A stretch of 37,734 bases of DNA, from the NCBI GenBank assembly GCA_022763385.1, contig JALEGQ010000134.1:1-37734 (forward strand), in the 5' to 3' direction. The translations under genes and the position numbers were made by a program. This DNA comes from a bacterium (lineage in GTDB: Bacteria; Bdellovibrionota_C; UBA2361; RFPC01). Below the pieces are notes generated by a model. That model was not told the origin of the DNA and did not search any database. It was given only the letters and a program-made list of their open reading frames with translations. Shown in pieces: positions 8,027-15,849 of this stretch (its first letter is position 1; each line of letters begins with the position of its first letter).

Positions 8027-8560
8027 AGTCGAGAGGGAAGCTGGCGAGCTCTTCGTAAAGAGATTTGCGATCTCTCCCATAATCTTATCTTGAGGCCGCG
8101 AACGAGCAATAGCGATCTCTGATGAGAGCAAACCCTTGGCGTTATCAAGCATCTGCTTTTCGCCGAAGGAGAGCTCTTTGTTAATACTCAACACCGAGAG
8201 ATCCCGGATCACCTCAGCGATCTCAAAGACGGAACCGGTGTTAATCTTCTGGGAGTACTCTCGGAATCTCCGGTTCCAGGTCTGGGTACCGATCTTAGTC
8301 TTCCGATCCTTAAGAATTCCAAACACGAGATCAATGGTCTTCTTATCCGCAACCTTCCGAAGACCGACGGACTCTGCCTGAGCGAGCGGAACAAGCGCTC
8401 TCATATCACTGGTCTTTGATTCTGCAGCGGCGATAAATTCAATCTGATAGAACTGCTGACTCGTTCCGGCGATCTGCTTCTCCTCTATGTCAGAGATAAC
8501 TCCAACGCCGTGCTTCGGATAGACCACCTTATCACCCTTTTTAAATTTCTGGCTCTTCAA
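8015..8560 (-). CDS. carD: CarD/CdnL-family transcription regulator
   Basis: CarD-family proteins bind the RNA polymerase beta subunit and promoter DNA and stabilise open complexes, often at rRNA promoters. The N-terminal RNAP-interaction domain reads KFKKGDKVVYPKHGVGVI. It is followed by a helical C-terminal DNA-binding domain (NRRFREYSQKI, ELSFGEKQML). Length with the chosen start is 181 residues, near the family norm of 160-170. The open frame extends to a GTG at 8575, but a perfect GGAGGAG at 8567-8573 sits six bases before TTG at 8560. Starting there gives the standard CarD N-terminus, so I chose TTG. Monocistronic, convergent with the hydrolase gene. Confidence 0.93.
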   Translation of the reverse strand: MKSQKFKKGDKVVYPKHGVGVISDIEEKQIAGTSQQFYQIEFIAAAESKTSDMRALVPLAQAESVGLRKVADKKTIDLVFGILKDRKTKIGTQTWNRRFREYSQKINTGSVFEIAEVIRDLSVLSINKELSFGEKQMLDNAKGLLSSEIAIARSRPQDKIMGEIANLFTKSSPASLSTPLQ

Positions 8561-8701
8561 GGAACACTCCTCCACATAAAAGGCTCACTTTTCAGCCGAA
8601 CAGGATGAAGCGCGCCCGAGGACACTCTTCTCCACAACGAAACTGAAAACGGCACGTTAATGACGAATGAAGAAAAAAACTGAATATCTACGAGGAAACA
8701 A

Positions 8702-8729
8702 AAGATACGTCGACAGGCTTGTAAGACAA
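8702..8729 (-). promoter_or_regulatory. Weak candidate carD promoter in the pyrD-carD intergenic region
   Basis: The 249 bases between carD and pyrD (8561-8809) hold no gene. On the minus strand TTGTCT (8724-8729) and TATCTT (8702-8707) are 16 bases apart, each a partial consensus match. A T-rich stretch past the pyrD stop (about 8785-8800) has only a 4-bp CAAA/TTTG stem, so no firm terminator is called. Confidence 0.25.
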
Positions 8730-8809
8730 AAACAGAAGAGACCGTAGCGCTATCAACCATGAGGAAGAGAGTAGCAGAGTCTTTCAAAAAACTCAAAAGC
8801 GTTTGCTCC

Positions 8810-9895
8810 TCACAGCAGCGCAAGAAGCTCTTTCTCTCCTCGCAGCTCCTCAATGCAAGATATTCCTTGACTTTTACAAAAGTCCCGCACCCCGGATAAA
8901 ACTTCCGAAGGCCACGCCGGCCCACCATACACAAATCCGGTGTAGCCCTGCACAAGGGTTGCGCCTTCGATAAGCAGAGCAACACAGTCCTGCCACGATC
9001 GCACACCACCAACGGCAATCAACGGAAGTGCTCCTTCGGTGATGCGAGTGATCTCTTTCGTCCGGCGCAAGGTGTGCTCAAAGAGCGGCTTCCCGGAAAC
9101 TCCACCTGCTTCGTGCGGATCGTGCTGGAGTCCATCACGAGAAAGCGTCGTATTACTCGCTACTACTCCGTCAACCTTTAGATCAAGTAAAACACCGAGC
9201 AGCTCTTCAAGCTCGGAAGAAGAGAGATCCGGTGAAAGTTTTACGAGCAATGGCGTCCCTTCTCGTCCCTCACTTCGAATGGCGGAAACGATCTGAGAAA
9301 GTCCTTCATGTGATTGGAGTGAACGGAGGCCCGGGGTGTTCGGCGACGAAACATTCACGGTTATCCACGGGACTTCGGCAGGGAGCTCCGCGGCGATAGT
9401 TCCGTAGTCACGAGCGGCATCCTCAAGATCGGTATCTCGGTTCTTTCCGATGTTTACGGCGATCTCCATCGGCAGGTGCCGAGCATACCCACTGCGAAGA
9501 TGACGAACGACCTGCTCCATACCAGCGGAGGGAAAGCCCATACGGTTTACCAACGCCTCATCTTCGATCACGCGAAAGATACGTGGCTTCGGATTCCCCG
9601 GTTGTGGAAGGGGCGTGACGGTACCAACCTCGACATGTCCAAAGCCGAGGGCGGCAAGAAGTGGAAGCATTTCGACATCTTTATCGAAGCCTGCAGCAAG
9701 TCCGAGTGGATTGCGGAGCTCGCGACCGAGAAAGGTGCACCGCAGGAGGGGATCTTCCACCGCGCAGGTTCGGCTCACGAGCGCGGCAAGTGGAGGAACA
9801 GAAAAAAGAGGCTTGGTAACGGAGATAGCGAGTCGGTGCACGAACTCTGAATCACATTGGAAGAGGAGCGGACGAAGCCACCTGCGGTACACCAT
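8810..9895 (-). CDS. pyrD: Dihydroorotate dehydrogenase (quinone), class 2
   Basis: PyrD oxidises dihydroorotate to orotate in pyrimidine synthesis and passes electrons to the quinone pool at the inner membrane. The 361-residue protein has the amphipathic N-terminal membrane-binding extension of class 2 enzymes (residues 1-40). It also has FMN-binding AAGFDKD (67-73), the catalytic serine in NVSSPNTPGLR (Ser184) rather than a class 1 cysteine, VASNTT, and the C-terminal phosphate loop AVGGV. It starts nine bases past the acetyltransferase stop, so the two are probably cotranscribed. The ATG has only a weak ribosome site, which fits translational coupling. Confidence 0.95.
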   Translation of the reverse strand: MVYRRWLRPLLFQCDSEFVHRLAISVTKPLFSVPPLAALVSRTCAVEDPLLRCTFLGRELRNPLGLAAGFDKDVEMLPLLAALGFGHVEVGTVTPLPQPGNPKPRIFRVIEDEALVNRMGFPSAGMEQVVRHLRSGYARHLPMEIAVNIGKNRDTDLEDAARDYGTIAAELPAEVPWITVNVSSPNTPGLRSLQSHEGLSQIVSAIRSEGREGTPLLVKLSPDLSSSELEELLGVLLDLKVDGVVASNTTLSRDGLQHDPHEAGGVSGKPLFEHTLRRTKEITRITEGALPLIAVGGVRSWQDCVALLIEGATLVQGYTGFVYGGPAWPSEVLSGVRDFCKSQGISCIEELRGEKELLALL

Positions 9896-9904
9896 AAAGA
9901 GCGC

Positions 9905-10480
9905 TCACACTGGTTGATCATGATCGCAACCGGAGCAGAGCCGGTGCTGCATGATGATACCATCTTCTGATGAGTGTGCGTAGTAGCCGGGCCGTTTCCC
10001 AACCTCGACAAATCCACACCTTCGGTAGAGACGGGAAGCACTGTCATTGGAGGATGCGACCTCTAAGAAGAGATCCTCAACCGGGGTAACGAGCTCACTC
10101 CGCAGTGCCGCGATAAGCTCGTTCAAAAGCAACTTCCCCAGCCCCTTCCCCTGGAACTCGGGATGTATCGCAATCCGAAGCAGCTCCGCCTCCGGGGGAA
10201 TGGTTCTCGTGAGAGCATATCCGATACACCGTTCGGCCCTTCGCACGAGCACTACGGTAGCGGTTCCCTCATCAAGAAGCGCCTGCAAGTCGCCAGCCTG
10301 CCAGGGCGGTTGATCAATAAAAGAGGCAGCCTCTACCTCCGCAACCTCCCGCACCATCGCTTTCTGTGCGAGCACATTTTCATGGACAATCTGCGCCGCA
10401 CTCCGACCTGCCACCGACGGGCGAGGAGCATGAACCCCAAAGAACTGAAGCGTAACCCGCTCAAACTCTGGATCAGTCAT
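9905..10480 (-). CDS. GNAT N-acetyltransferase, RimI-like
   Basis: A GCN5-related acetyltransferase of the type that acetylates the N-terminal alanine of ribosomal protein S18. The acetyl-CoA loop is HPEFQGKGLGKLLL (the Q/R-x-x-G-x-G/A motif), preceded by the beta strand EAELLRIAI. Near the C-terminus ASNDSASRLYRRCGFVEVG is the classic RimI ending. At 191 residues it is longer than the usual ~150. The first ~40 residues are unconserved and the ATG at 10480 has no clear ribosome site, so a later start (ATG at 10357) is possible. The true substrate cannot be told from sequence. It is directly upstream of pyrD. Confidence 0.82.
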   Translation of the reverse strand: MTDPEFERVTLQFFGVHAPRPSVAGRSAAQIVHENVLAQKAMVREVAEVEAASFIDQPPWQAGDLQALLDEGTATVVLVRRAERCIGYALTRTIPPEAELLRIAIHPEFQGKGLGKLLLNELIAALRSELVTPVEDLFLEVASSNDSASRLYRRCGFVEVGKRPGYYAHSSEDGIIMQHRLCSGCDHDQPV

Positions 10481-10557
10481 ACACGGATCACAAACCAGGT
10501 ATACAGCTACAAAACAGGGCCACTCACCCGGGACACCCCCCGCCCCCGCTGCGTGCA

Positions 10558-10571
10558 GGGCCTAAAGGCCC
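10558..10571 (-). terminator. GGGCC/GGCCC hairpin after rplT
   Basis: A 5-bp GC stem with a four-base loop lies 28 bases past the rplT stop on the minus strand. No T-run follows, so it is at best a weak or Rho-assisted 3' end. The rest of 10481-10598 is GC-rich and has no gene. Confidence 0.25.
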
Positions 10572-10598
10572 GAAACGCTCCCCAAAGGGAAAACACTG

Positions 10599-10955
10599 CT
10601 ACGCGGCTATCGCCTCCTTGGCCTTTACGGCTACGCCCTCAAAGGTCTCCGGATCGCTGACGGCGATCTCGGCAAGCACCTTTCTATTCAGGTCGATGTT
10701 TGCTCTCCTGAGCCCGTTCATAAATTGGCTGTAGGAGAGGCCGTGAATTCGAGCAGCGGCGTTGATACGAGCGATCCACAACCTTCGAAAATCTCGCTTC
10801 CGGAGCTTTCGCCCCTTGTAAGCGTTTTGAAGACTGTGCTCTACCGCCGTCTTCATGAAGGTGATACAGCTCTTACGCCTTCCGCGAAAGCCCTTTGCGA
10901 GCTTCTTAAACTTATTATGACGGCGCTTCCCGGCGTGTCCTCGTTTTACCCTCAT
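10599..10955 (-). CDS. rplT: Large-subunit ribosomal protein L20
   Basis: L20 binds 23S rRNA early in 50S assembly and in some bacteria represses its own operon. The 118-residue basic protein starts MRVKRG and contains [21 protein letters not shown] and INAAAR, the family signatures. The length is exactly typical. The ATG follows GAGAGGAAA. It is downstream of rpmI as usual, but infC (initiation factor 3), which normally precedes this pair, is not present: a tRNA gene lies there instead. Confidence 0.98.
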   Translation of the reverse strand: MRVKRGHAGKRRHNKFKKLAKGFRGRRKSCITFMKTAVEHSLQNAYKGRKLRKRDFRRLWIARINAAARIHGLSYSQFMNGLRRANIDLNRKVLAEIAVSDPETFEGVAVKAKEAIAA

Positions 10956-11011
10956 CGTGATTTCCTCTCGTCAAAAATCCTATTCTCTATCACCTCGCGT
11001 TACCGCGCCAA

Positions 11012-11049
11012 CTTCCTACCGAATATACGGCTTCCTACCGCATATACGG
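11012..11049. repeat. 19-bp tandem duplication over the rpmI 3' end
   Basis: Positions 11012-11030 and 11031-11049 are direct copies differing at one base. The right copy holds the last four rpmI codons plus TAG. The left copy repeats these codons (Met changed to Ile) and the stop just past the gene. It is a recent-looking slippage event that leaves the protein intact. Confidence 0.85.
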
Positions 11050-11235
11050 CAATAACCGCACGATACGCTTTGCATCCGCCGGCTCTAGTGTCAGCAAGCC
11101 CCGAAGCTGGCGCATTCTCTTCTGAGAGCGCTTCGCGGTGTTGTGGCTGCGGTTCGCTTGAGAACGCTTCACCCCTCCCTTCCCGGAGACTCGAAACTTC
11201 TTATATACCGACCGGTTCGTCTTCATCTTCGGCAT
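11035..11235 (-). CDS. rpmI: Large-subunit ribosomal protein L35
   Basis: A 66-residue basic ribosomal protein. It begins MPKMKTNRSVYKKF and continues with SGKGGVKRSQANRSH, both standard L35 patterns (KTNRSAAKRF, G.G...R..A...H). The ATG has AGAGG six bases upstream. It is 79 bases upstream of rplT. The stop codon lies in a 19-bp tandem duplication. There is no infC upstream. Confidence 0.97.
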   Translation of the reverse strand: MPKMKTNRSVYKKFRVSGKGGVKRSQANRSHNTAKRSQKRMRQLRGLLTLEPADAKRIVRLLPYMR

Positions 11236-11246
11236 GCATCACCTCT

Positions 11247-11277
11247 CTGCTGGTTATTCCCGTCTGCTGGTCATTCC
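11247..11277. repeat. Direct repeat of 14 bases in the rpmI leader
   Basis: CTGCTGGTTATTCC (11247-11260) recurs as CTGCTGGTCATTCC (11264-11277), with one difference and three bases between. It lies in the leader between tRNA-Val and rpmI, where L20-type autoregulatory RNA structures occur in other bacteria. No such structure is demonstrated here. Confidence 0.5.
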
Positions 11278-11314
11278 AGCACGTTCAAGTTTCTCGCAAA
11301 ATTTTCGTTCACCC

Positions 11315-11335
11315 CTCTCTTCACCGCGAAGAGAG
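11315..11335 (-). terminator. Perfect 8-bp hairpin after tRNA-Val
   Basis: CTCTCTTC and GAAGAGAG pair perfectly around a five-base loop, six bases past the encoded CCA end of the tRNA. No immediate T-run follows; AAAATTTT is about ten bases further. It could be a terminator or a processing stem separating the tRNA from the rpmI message. Confidence 0.4.
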
Positions 11336-11341
11336 CAAACG

Positions 11342-11418
<77 letters not shown>

Positions 11419-11523
11419 TCAACCTCCTGAGCCACCCTCCTCCGAGCGTGAACCAGTCCCGTAGACTATTGAATTTACGGCCTTGAATCAACTGATTGAG
11501 CCCTCAGAAGAGAGAAAAACTTC

Positions 11524-11853
11524 CTACCCTTCAGAAAACTCTCGAAAAGAGCTGAGATACCGGCTATCTGGACGGTGCACGAAGGGCGGCTGGAGCGGAG
11601 ACCTGCGGTTTACCTGCTTCAACGAGCTAAGCTGGTTCCGAGCCTGCTCTTGCTGCTGAGCGGTGCGACGGTGAAGCCGGTGAGATGGGACGAGGTGCCG
11701 AAGGCTCTGGTACGAGAGACCAAATGAGGACTGGTCGCTTGCAGCACCTCCCTCGACGACGACCGAAGAGGGAACTACAGAGGAACTCACTACCACTGCT
11801 CCTGAAGAACGCCGCGTTTGTTCTCTTGCCGCCTCTTCTCCTGTCACTGACAT
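11524..11853 (-). CDS. Hypothetical protein downstream of ctpA
   Basis: A 109-residue frame, not recognised. The ATG follows GGGAG by seven bases, a sound ribosome site, and the frame starts 95 bases past the ctpA stop on the same strand. The N-terminal half is Ser/Val/Gly-rich. The C-terminal half is rich in Arg, Gln and Ser (RTAQQQEQARNQL). There is no signal peptide or membrane segment. Codon choice is compatible with the neighbours. It could be a small cytosolic protein cotranscribed with the ctpA group, or a chance frame. The 103 bases between it and the tRNA gene (11421-11523) hold no recognised feature. Confidence 0.45.
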   Translation of the reverse strand: MSVTGEEAAREQTRRSSGAVVVSSSVVPSSVVVEGGAASDQSSFGLSYQSLRHLVPSHRLHRRTAQQQEQARNQLSSLKQVNRRSPLQPPFVHRPDSRYLSSFREFSEG

Positions 11854-11948
11854 ACAACAACTCCCTACTCAAGAACACCCAGTATTACGGAGTCAGACGT
11901 CCTACGCAATGTGGATCATACACCAAAGCAGCCTTCTCTATAACACCG

Positions 11949-13415
11949 TTATGCTTTTTCCGTAGGGCTCGGCTGGAACCTCCGGTAGGTCTTGAGCAGC
12001 TCCAGAGCGCGCTGCAACTGGATATCTCGGGAAAGGAGCTCAGCAACAGGAATATCCTCTGCCCGCCGGAGATCTCGCTTCTCCTTGCCCTCCTTCTTGG
12101 AGACAGGTGGGCGCTTTCCCTTCTTCTCTCGCTTCCGCTCTGGCTTGTTCGGGTTCTCGATTGCTCGGGGAAGGTCCCCTTCTCGCATCCGAGCCCCGCG
12201 CGACCTCTTCGGAGGAGAAGAAGGCTCTGGCCGCTGAATCTCCGGCTCCATAATGATATCCGGTACAATCCCAGTCACCTGAATAGAGCGCCCGCTCTTG
12301 GTGTAGTAAAGGGCCGTCGTCAGCGTCAGAGCACCTCCATTCGCAAGTGGAGTGATGGTCTGCACTGACCCCTTTCCGAAGGTCTGGGTGCCGAGCACGA
12401 GCGCTCGCCCATGATCTTGAAGCGCTCCCGCAACGATCTCACTCGCTGATGCAGAGCCTTCATTCACGAGGATAATAACGGGATAGTTTGGCTCCGTCCC
12501 CCGCTCCTGCGCAAAGAACTTCTGCCGTTGGTGTTCTATTCGCCCGTCGGTGTAGACGACCACCCCCTCCCTCAGGAAGAGATCCGCCACCCGGATCGCC
12601 TGAGTCAGCAGCCCACCGGGATTGTTCCGAAGATCGAGAACAAGTCCTTGGAGCCGCTTTCCACCGTTTGATGTCGAGAGCTCTCTCAACGACTTCTGCA
12701 GATCATCTCCCGTAGACTCTACAAATTGGCTAATTCTCGCGTATCCAAATCCCGGCTCAAGCATGCGGTGACGGACACTTCGGACCGCGATTCGATCCCG
12801 AATGACCGTCACATCGATCAGATCCGGCACTCCCTCTCGGAGGATGGAGATCTCAATCGGGCTCCCCTTTGGCCCCCGGAGCCGCTTCACGGCATCCACC
12901 AGGGTGAACTCTTTCGTGAACTTTCCTTCGATCTTTACGATCTTGTCGCCTGCCTGAATCCCAGCCTTCTCTGCGGGAGATCCATCCATCGGAGCCACTA
13001 CCACCAGTAGTCCATCCTGAATCGTAATTTCGATTCCAAGCCCCCCAAACTCCCCCTTCGTTTGAACCCGGAGGTCCTGATAAAATTCGGGCTCAAGATA
13101 TCCACTGTGAGGGTCTAACGCCGCCAACATTCCCTTAATTGCCCCCTGAACAAGCCGCTTCCCCTCGACCTCACTCACGTAATCACGTTCAACGAGCGCC
13201 AGCACATCGGTGAAGACCTTCAATTCATCGAACAGGGGTTGAAAAGACGGCTCTTCTCCTTTCTCAGCAAATACGGCACTCGGTCGAAGTGGCGAAGAGA
13301 GCAGGAGTGCTCCTGCAATGAGCACGAGAAAGAAAACGGAGAGCTGCATTCTCGGCTTTGTCAGAAAGGAACGTGTTGTTGAAGAGCGAAATGGGGATGA
13401 TGGTCTCCGATACAT
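11949..13415 (-). CDS. ctpA: C-terminal processing protease CtpA (S41A family)
   Basis: A periplasmic carboxyl-terminal protease that cleaves exported substrates. In several bacteria CtpA-type enzymes control peptidoglycan hydrolases. The 488-residue protein has an N-terminal membrane/signal segment (~residues 24-50) and a PDZ domain (~115-195, with FGGLGIEI and GSPAEKAGIQAGDKI). The protease core has Ser323 in SASASEI and Lys348 in TFGKGS, the 25-residue-spaced dyad of the family. A Lys/Arg/Pro-rich segment (~392-450) precedes the C-terminal helix. The ATG has TGAGGA upstream. It lies 131 bases after envC, and the leader carries an 18-bp inverted repeat. Gene order with ftsEX-envC suggests a role in cell-wall cleavage. 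Confidence 0.95.
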   Translation of the reverse strand: MYRRPSSPFRSSTTRSFLTKPRMQLSVFFLVLIAGALLLSSPLRPSAVFAEKGEEPSFQPLFDELKVFTDVLALVERDYVSEVEGKRLVQGAIKGMLAALDPHSGYLEPEFYQDLRVQTKGEFGGLGIEITIQDGLLVVVAPMDGSPAEKAGIQAGDKIVKIEGKFTKEFTLVDAVKRLRGPKGSPIEISILREGVPDLIDVTVIRDRIAVRSVRHRMLEPGFGYARISQFVESTGDDLQKSLRELSTSNGGKRLQGLVLDLRNNPGGLLTQAIRVADLFLREGVVVYTDGRIEHQRQKFFAQERGTEPNYPVIILVNEGSASASEIVAGALQDHGRALVLGTQTFGKGSVQTITPLANGGALTLTTALYYTKSGRSIQVTGIVPDIIMEPEIQRPEPSSPPKRSRGARMREGDLPRAIENPNKPERKREKKGKRPPVSKKEGKEKRDLRRAEDIPVAELLSRDIQLQRALELLKTYRRFQPSPTEKA

Positions 13416-13462
13416 AGTTCCTCAGACGTTTTCTGGTTCTTCCACCGGAGGTTTTCCAGCGG

Positions 13463-13480
13463 ACTGTCGGCACCGACAGT
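13463..13480. promoter_or_regulatory. 18-bp inverted repeat upstream of ctpA (candidate operator)
   Basis: ACTGTCGG and CCGACAGT are perfect inverted arms around CA, 48-65 bases before the ctpA ATG. On the minus strand the arm overlaps an AATACT that could serve as a -10 element. A two-base loop makes it a poor RNA hairpin and a good dimer-binding site. The binding protein is unknown. Confidence 0.4.
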
Positions 13481-13546
13481 ATTTCTCGTTCCCTTGAAGG
13501 TACTTGAACTCCCCCCTTTGAACAAAAGGAAAAAATCTCTGCCCTC

Positions 13547-14767
13547 TTACGACGCGTCTTGACGGAGAAGAGGAGCAGGATTGATCGCTTTTCCACCGAT
13601 CCGAAGCTCAAGATAAAGCGTTTCTCCTGCAGCGACCTGACCGAGCGCCCGATCATCAGGGGCGAATGTCCCCTCTTCAACCAGTACTCGCTCCATATTT
13701 CCGTAGAGACTCAGCTCTCCTGGCTGATGCTCAAGAATCACACTATTCCCAAAAAAGGGCAGACGACCCACGAAGCGTACCAGCCCATCCGCGACGGGGG
13801 ACACCGCACTCCTCTCCGATTGATGATCCGCTCGTGCCCGAAAAACAATTCCTTTGCGAAGGGGGTCCCCAGCTTCACCTTCCTGAAAGGCGCGTTCGAT
13901 CTCTCCGAACATCGGCGGAGAAAGCGAGCCCGCCGCAAGTGAGGGCAAGGAGTGCGCCGGCTCACTGGGCTGCACCAGCACCCGTCGTTTTGCTCGACCG
14001 CTTACCCGAGGCTCCGGGATCTGACGACTCTCCCAGCTTGAGAGCGCCGTTTCAAGACGGAGCGCTTCTGCCTGGAACTTCATCACCGCGAGACGTCCTT
14101 CCCGCTGTTTCTCCCGGAGCGCCTGCATCTCTTGCTCTCGCTCCACGAAGATATCAGCAAGCGCTGCCCGCTCCTCTCGAATTTCGTTGTAGAGCTGTTG
14201 CTGTCGGGCGAGCAGCTCCCGCTCCTGCTCCTGACGACCGTGAAGTTGTTCAAGAAGCTTGGCGGCCTGCTGCTGCAGTTCATTATCTGCTCGTTGCACC
14301 CGTTCCATCAAAATCGAAAGGTCGGCTTCCTCCCCCGGAGAGGGTGCAGAACCTCCAAGAGAAAGGGAAACAAACTGGAAGAGCTGCCCCTTCGGCGAGG
14401 AGAACACCCCGAGTGAATCCATCGCCACGATTCGAGCCTCCCTCCGTTGCTGAAGCCGATCGTGCTGATCAAGGATCGCCTGAGCCTCCTCCTCCACGTC
14501 GAGCAGCTCACGAAAAACATCGTCGAGCTGTCGTTGCAAACGCTCCTCCTCCTGCTGCAGTTTCGTAGAGCGCTGTTGGAGCACAGAGAGCCGAAGCTGC
14601 GAGCGACGGAGCTCCTCCCTTACCCGAAAGAGCTCTCCGTTTACCTGCTCCGCCGATTCATGAAGTGCCCGTAATCGATCCTCGGAGTGCTGCAGCGTGA
14701 GCTCAGCACTAAAAACCGGGGTGACCACAACGAGAAACAAGATTCCGATCAGCACTCGGCTCGGCAT
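13547..14767 (-). CDS. envC: EnvC-like murein hydrolase activator
   Basis: A periplasmic partner of FtsEX that activates cell-wall amidases at the septum. The 406-residue protein has a signal segment (MPSRVLIGILFLVVV...), a long coiled coil (~25-260, very rich in Gln, Glu, Arg, Leu) and a C-terminal LytM/M23 fold. The LytM fold reads GNSVILEHQPGELSLYG and ends LRIGGKAINPAPLL, close to E. coli EnvC. The usual M23 zinc ligands (H-x-H and others) are missing, as in true EnvC, which activates rather than cuts. The frame extends upstream to 14854, but the ATG at 14767 overlaps the ftsX stop (TAATG) and precedes the signal peptide, so it is the likely start. Confidence 0.9.
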   Translation of the reverse strand: MPSRVLIGILFLVVVTPVFSAELTLQHSEDRLRALHESAEQVNGELFRVREELRRSQLRLSVLQQRSTKLQQEEERLQRQLDDVFRELLDVEEEAQAILDQHDRLQQRREARIVAMDSLGVFSSPKGQLFQFVSLSLGGSAPSPGEEADLSILMERVQRADNELQQQAAKLLEQLHGRQEQERELLARQQQLYNEIREERAALADIFVEREQEMQALREKQREGRLAVMKFQAEALRLETALSSWESRQIPEPRVSGRAKRRVLVQPSEPAHSLPSLAAGSLSPPMFGEIERAFQEGEAGDPLRKGIVFRARADHQSERSAVSPVADGLVRFVGRLPFFGNSVILEHQPGELSLYGNMERVLVEEGTFAPDDRALGQVAAGETLYLELRIGGKAINPAPLLRQDAS

Positions 14768-15849
14768 TACCGTTCTCCGAAGAAGAAACGAAGCGCACAG
14801 AACGTCCCGAAGAGTGCAGCGCCAATTCCAAGCGAGAGGAAGGCAATTTTCCACGAGAGTGAGAGCGAAAAGAGCTCTTCATGAGCGGCCAAAAAAGGGA
14901 AGGCCACGTTCAGGGACTCTGCAAAGAGCTGCTCGATCTGCCCATAAGCAAAGAGTGAAACCCCAACAGCAGCCAATGCCAGAATCACCGATTCAAGATA
15001 GAGTGGGAGCTCGATAAATCGTCGTGAGGCACCGACCAGTCGCATGGCGTGGACCTCTTCTGCTCGCAAGAGATAGCGGAGCTGAGAAGCGATCAACACG
15101 AGTAGGACAGCGCCGATCACGAGGGAGATCAGTGAAAAGACTCCGATACGTGAAAAGAGGCGGGCAAGATGAAAGAGCTGTTCAGCAACCTGAGACTGTA
15201 GCGTAATACCCGCTACTCGCGGATCTCCGCCGAGAAGATCACGAAGCTCCTCCCGAAGGACCTCCTTATCACTCTCGGAGGAGGCAAAAACAAGGAGACG
15301 ATCTGGCAACAGCTGCGAAGGATCTTGCTCCTCTCCCGATAAACTTTTCGAGCCTTCACTCCCTATTCCGGCGAACCTCTCTTGAAAGAGCGGATGATCT
15401 CTCCCGAGCCGCCGCTGCAAATGCTGAAGTGCCTCCTCCCCACGAACGAACTGCACCTCTGAGATCTCCTCAAAGGTGGAAAGTTCTGCCTGAAGCTCCG
15501 CTACTGATCCTCTCTTCACCCCATCAGTCAGCGTAATCCGAAGTGGTATCTGCTGAGCATCTTCCAGAATAAACGAGACTACCGGCTGGACGGTGAGAAG
15601 AAACGCTCCAGAGAGGAAGATCGTGATGGCAATAGTGAGAAAAACGGCGAGGCTCCCCACCGCACTCTGCCGAATATTTTTTCCAGCAGCACCGAAAGCG
15701 TAAAGAACCTCGAACACGAGTCCTTCTCGGTCATTTCGGGAACCGTCTCCACTTCTCAGATGAGACCAAGCGTCCTCCAGAAGCTCTGAGCCTCTTTCGT
15801 CGTCTCCCACAACATCCTTGCTGAATATGCTCCGGTCAACAGCCTTCAC
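14767..15849 (-). CDS. ftsX: Cell division protein FtsX
   Basis: The membrane subunit of the FtsEX complex, which transmits ATP-driven changes to periplasmic EnvC. The 360-residue protein has a cytosolic N-terminal tail (~55 residues) and a first membrane segment (~62-88, VGSLAVFLTIAITIFL). A large periplasmic domain (~90-230) follows, then three membrane segments near 235-258, 283-305 and 333-353. The C-terminal FtsX/MacB core motif includes HAMRLVGASRRFIELP. It overlaps the ftsE stop by four bases (ATGA) and its own stop overlaps the envC ATG, so ftsE-ftsX-envC form a tightly coupled operon. Confidence 0.95.
   Translation of the reverse strand: MKAVDRSIFSKDVVGDDERGSELLEDAWSHLRSGDGSRNDREGLVFEVLYAFGAAGKNIRQSAVGSLAVFLTIAITIFLSGAFLLTVQPVVSFILEDAQQIPLRITLTDGVKRGSVAELQAELSTFEEISEVQFVRGEEALQHLQRRLGRDHPLFQERFAGIGSEGSKSLSGEEQDPSQLLPDRLLVFASSESDKEVLREELRDLLGGDPRVAGITLQSQVAEQLFHLARLFSRIGVFSLISLVIGAVLLVLIASQLRYLLRAEEVHAMRLVGASRRFIELPLYLESVILALAAVGVSLFAYGQIEQLFAESLNVAFPFLAAHEELFSLSLSWKIAFLSLGIGAALFGTFCALRFFFGER

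Noticed and set aside
11685-12368. 227-codon plus-strand frame
   Set aside because: Mostly antisense to ctpA, with no motif or start signal.
13666-14568. 300-codon plus-strand frame, Pro/Ala/Arg-rich
   Set aside because: Antisense to the envC coiled coil. The composition is that of a shadow frame.
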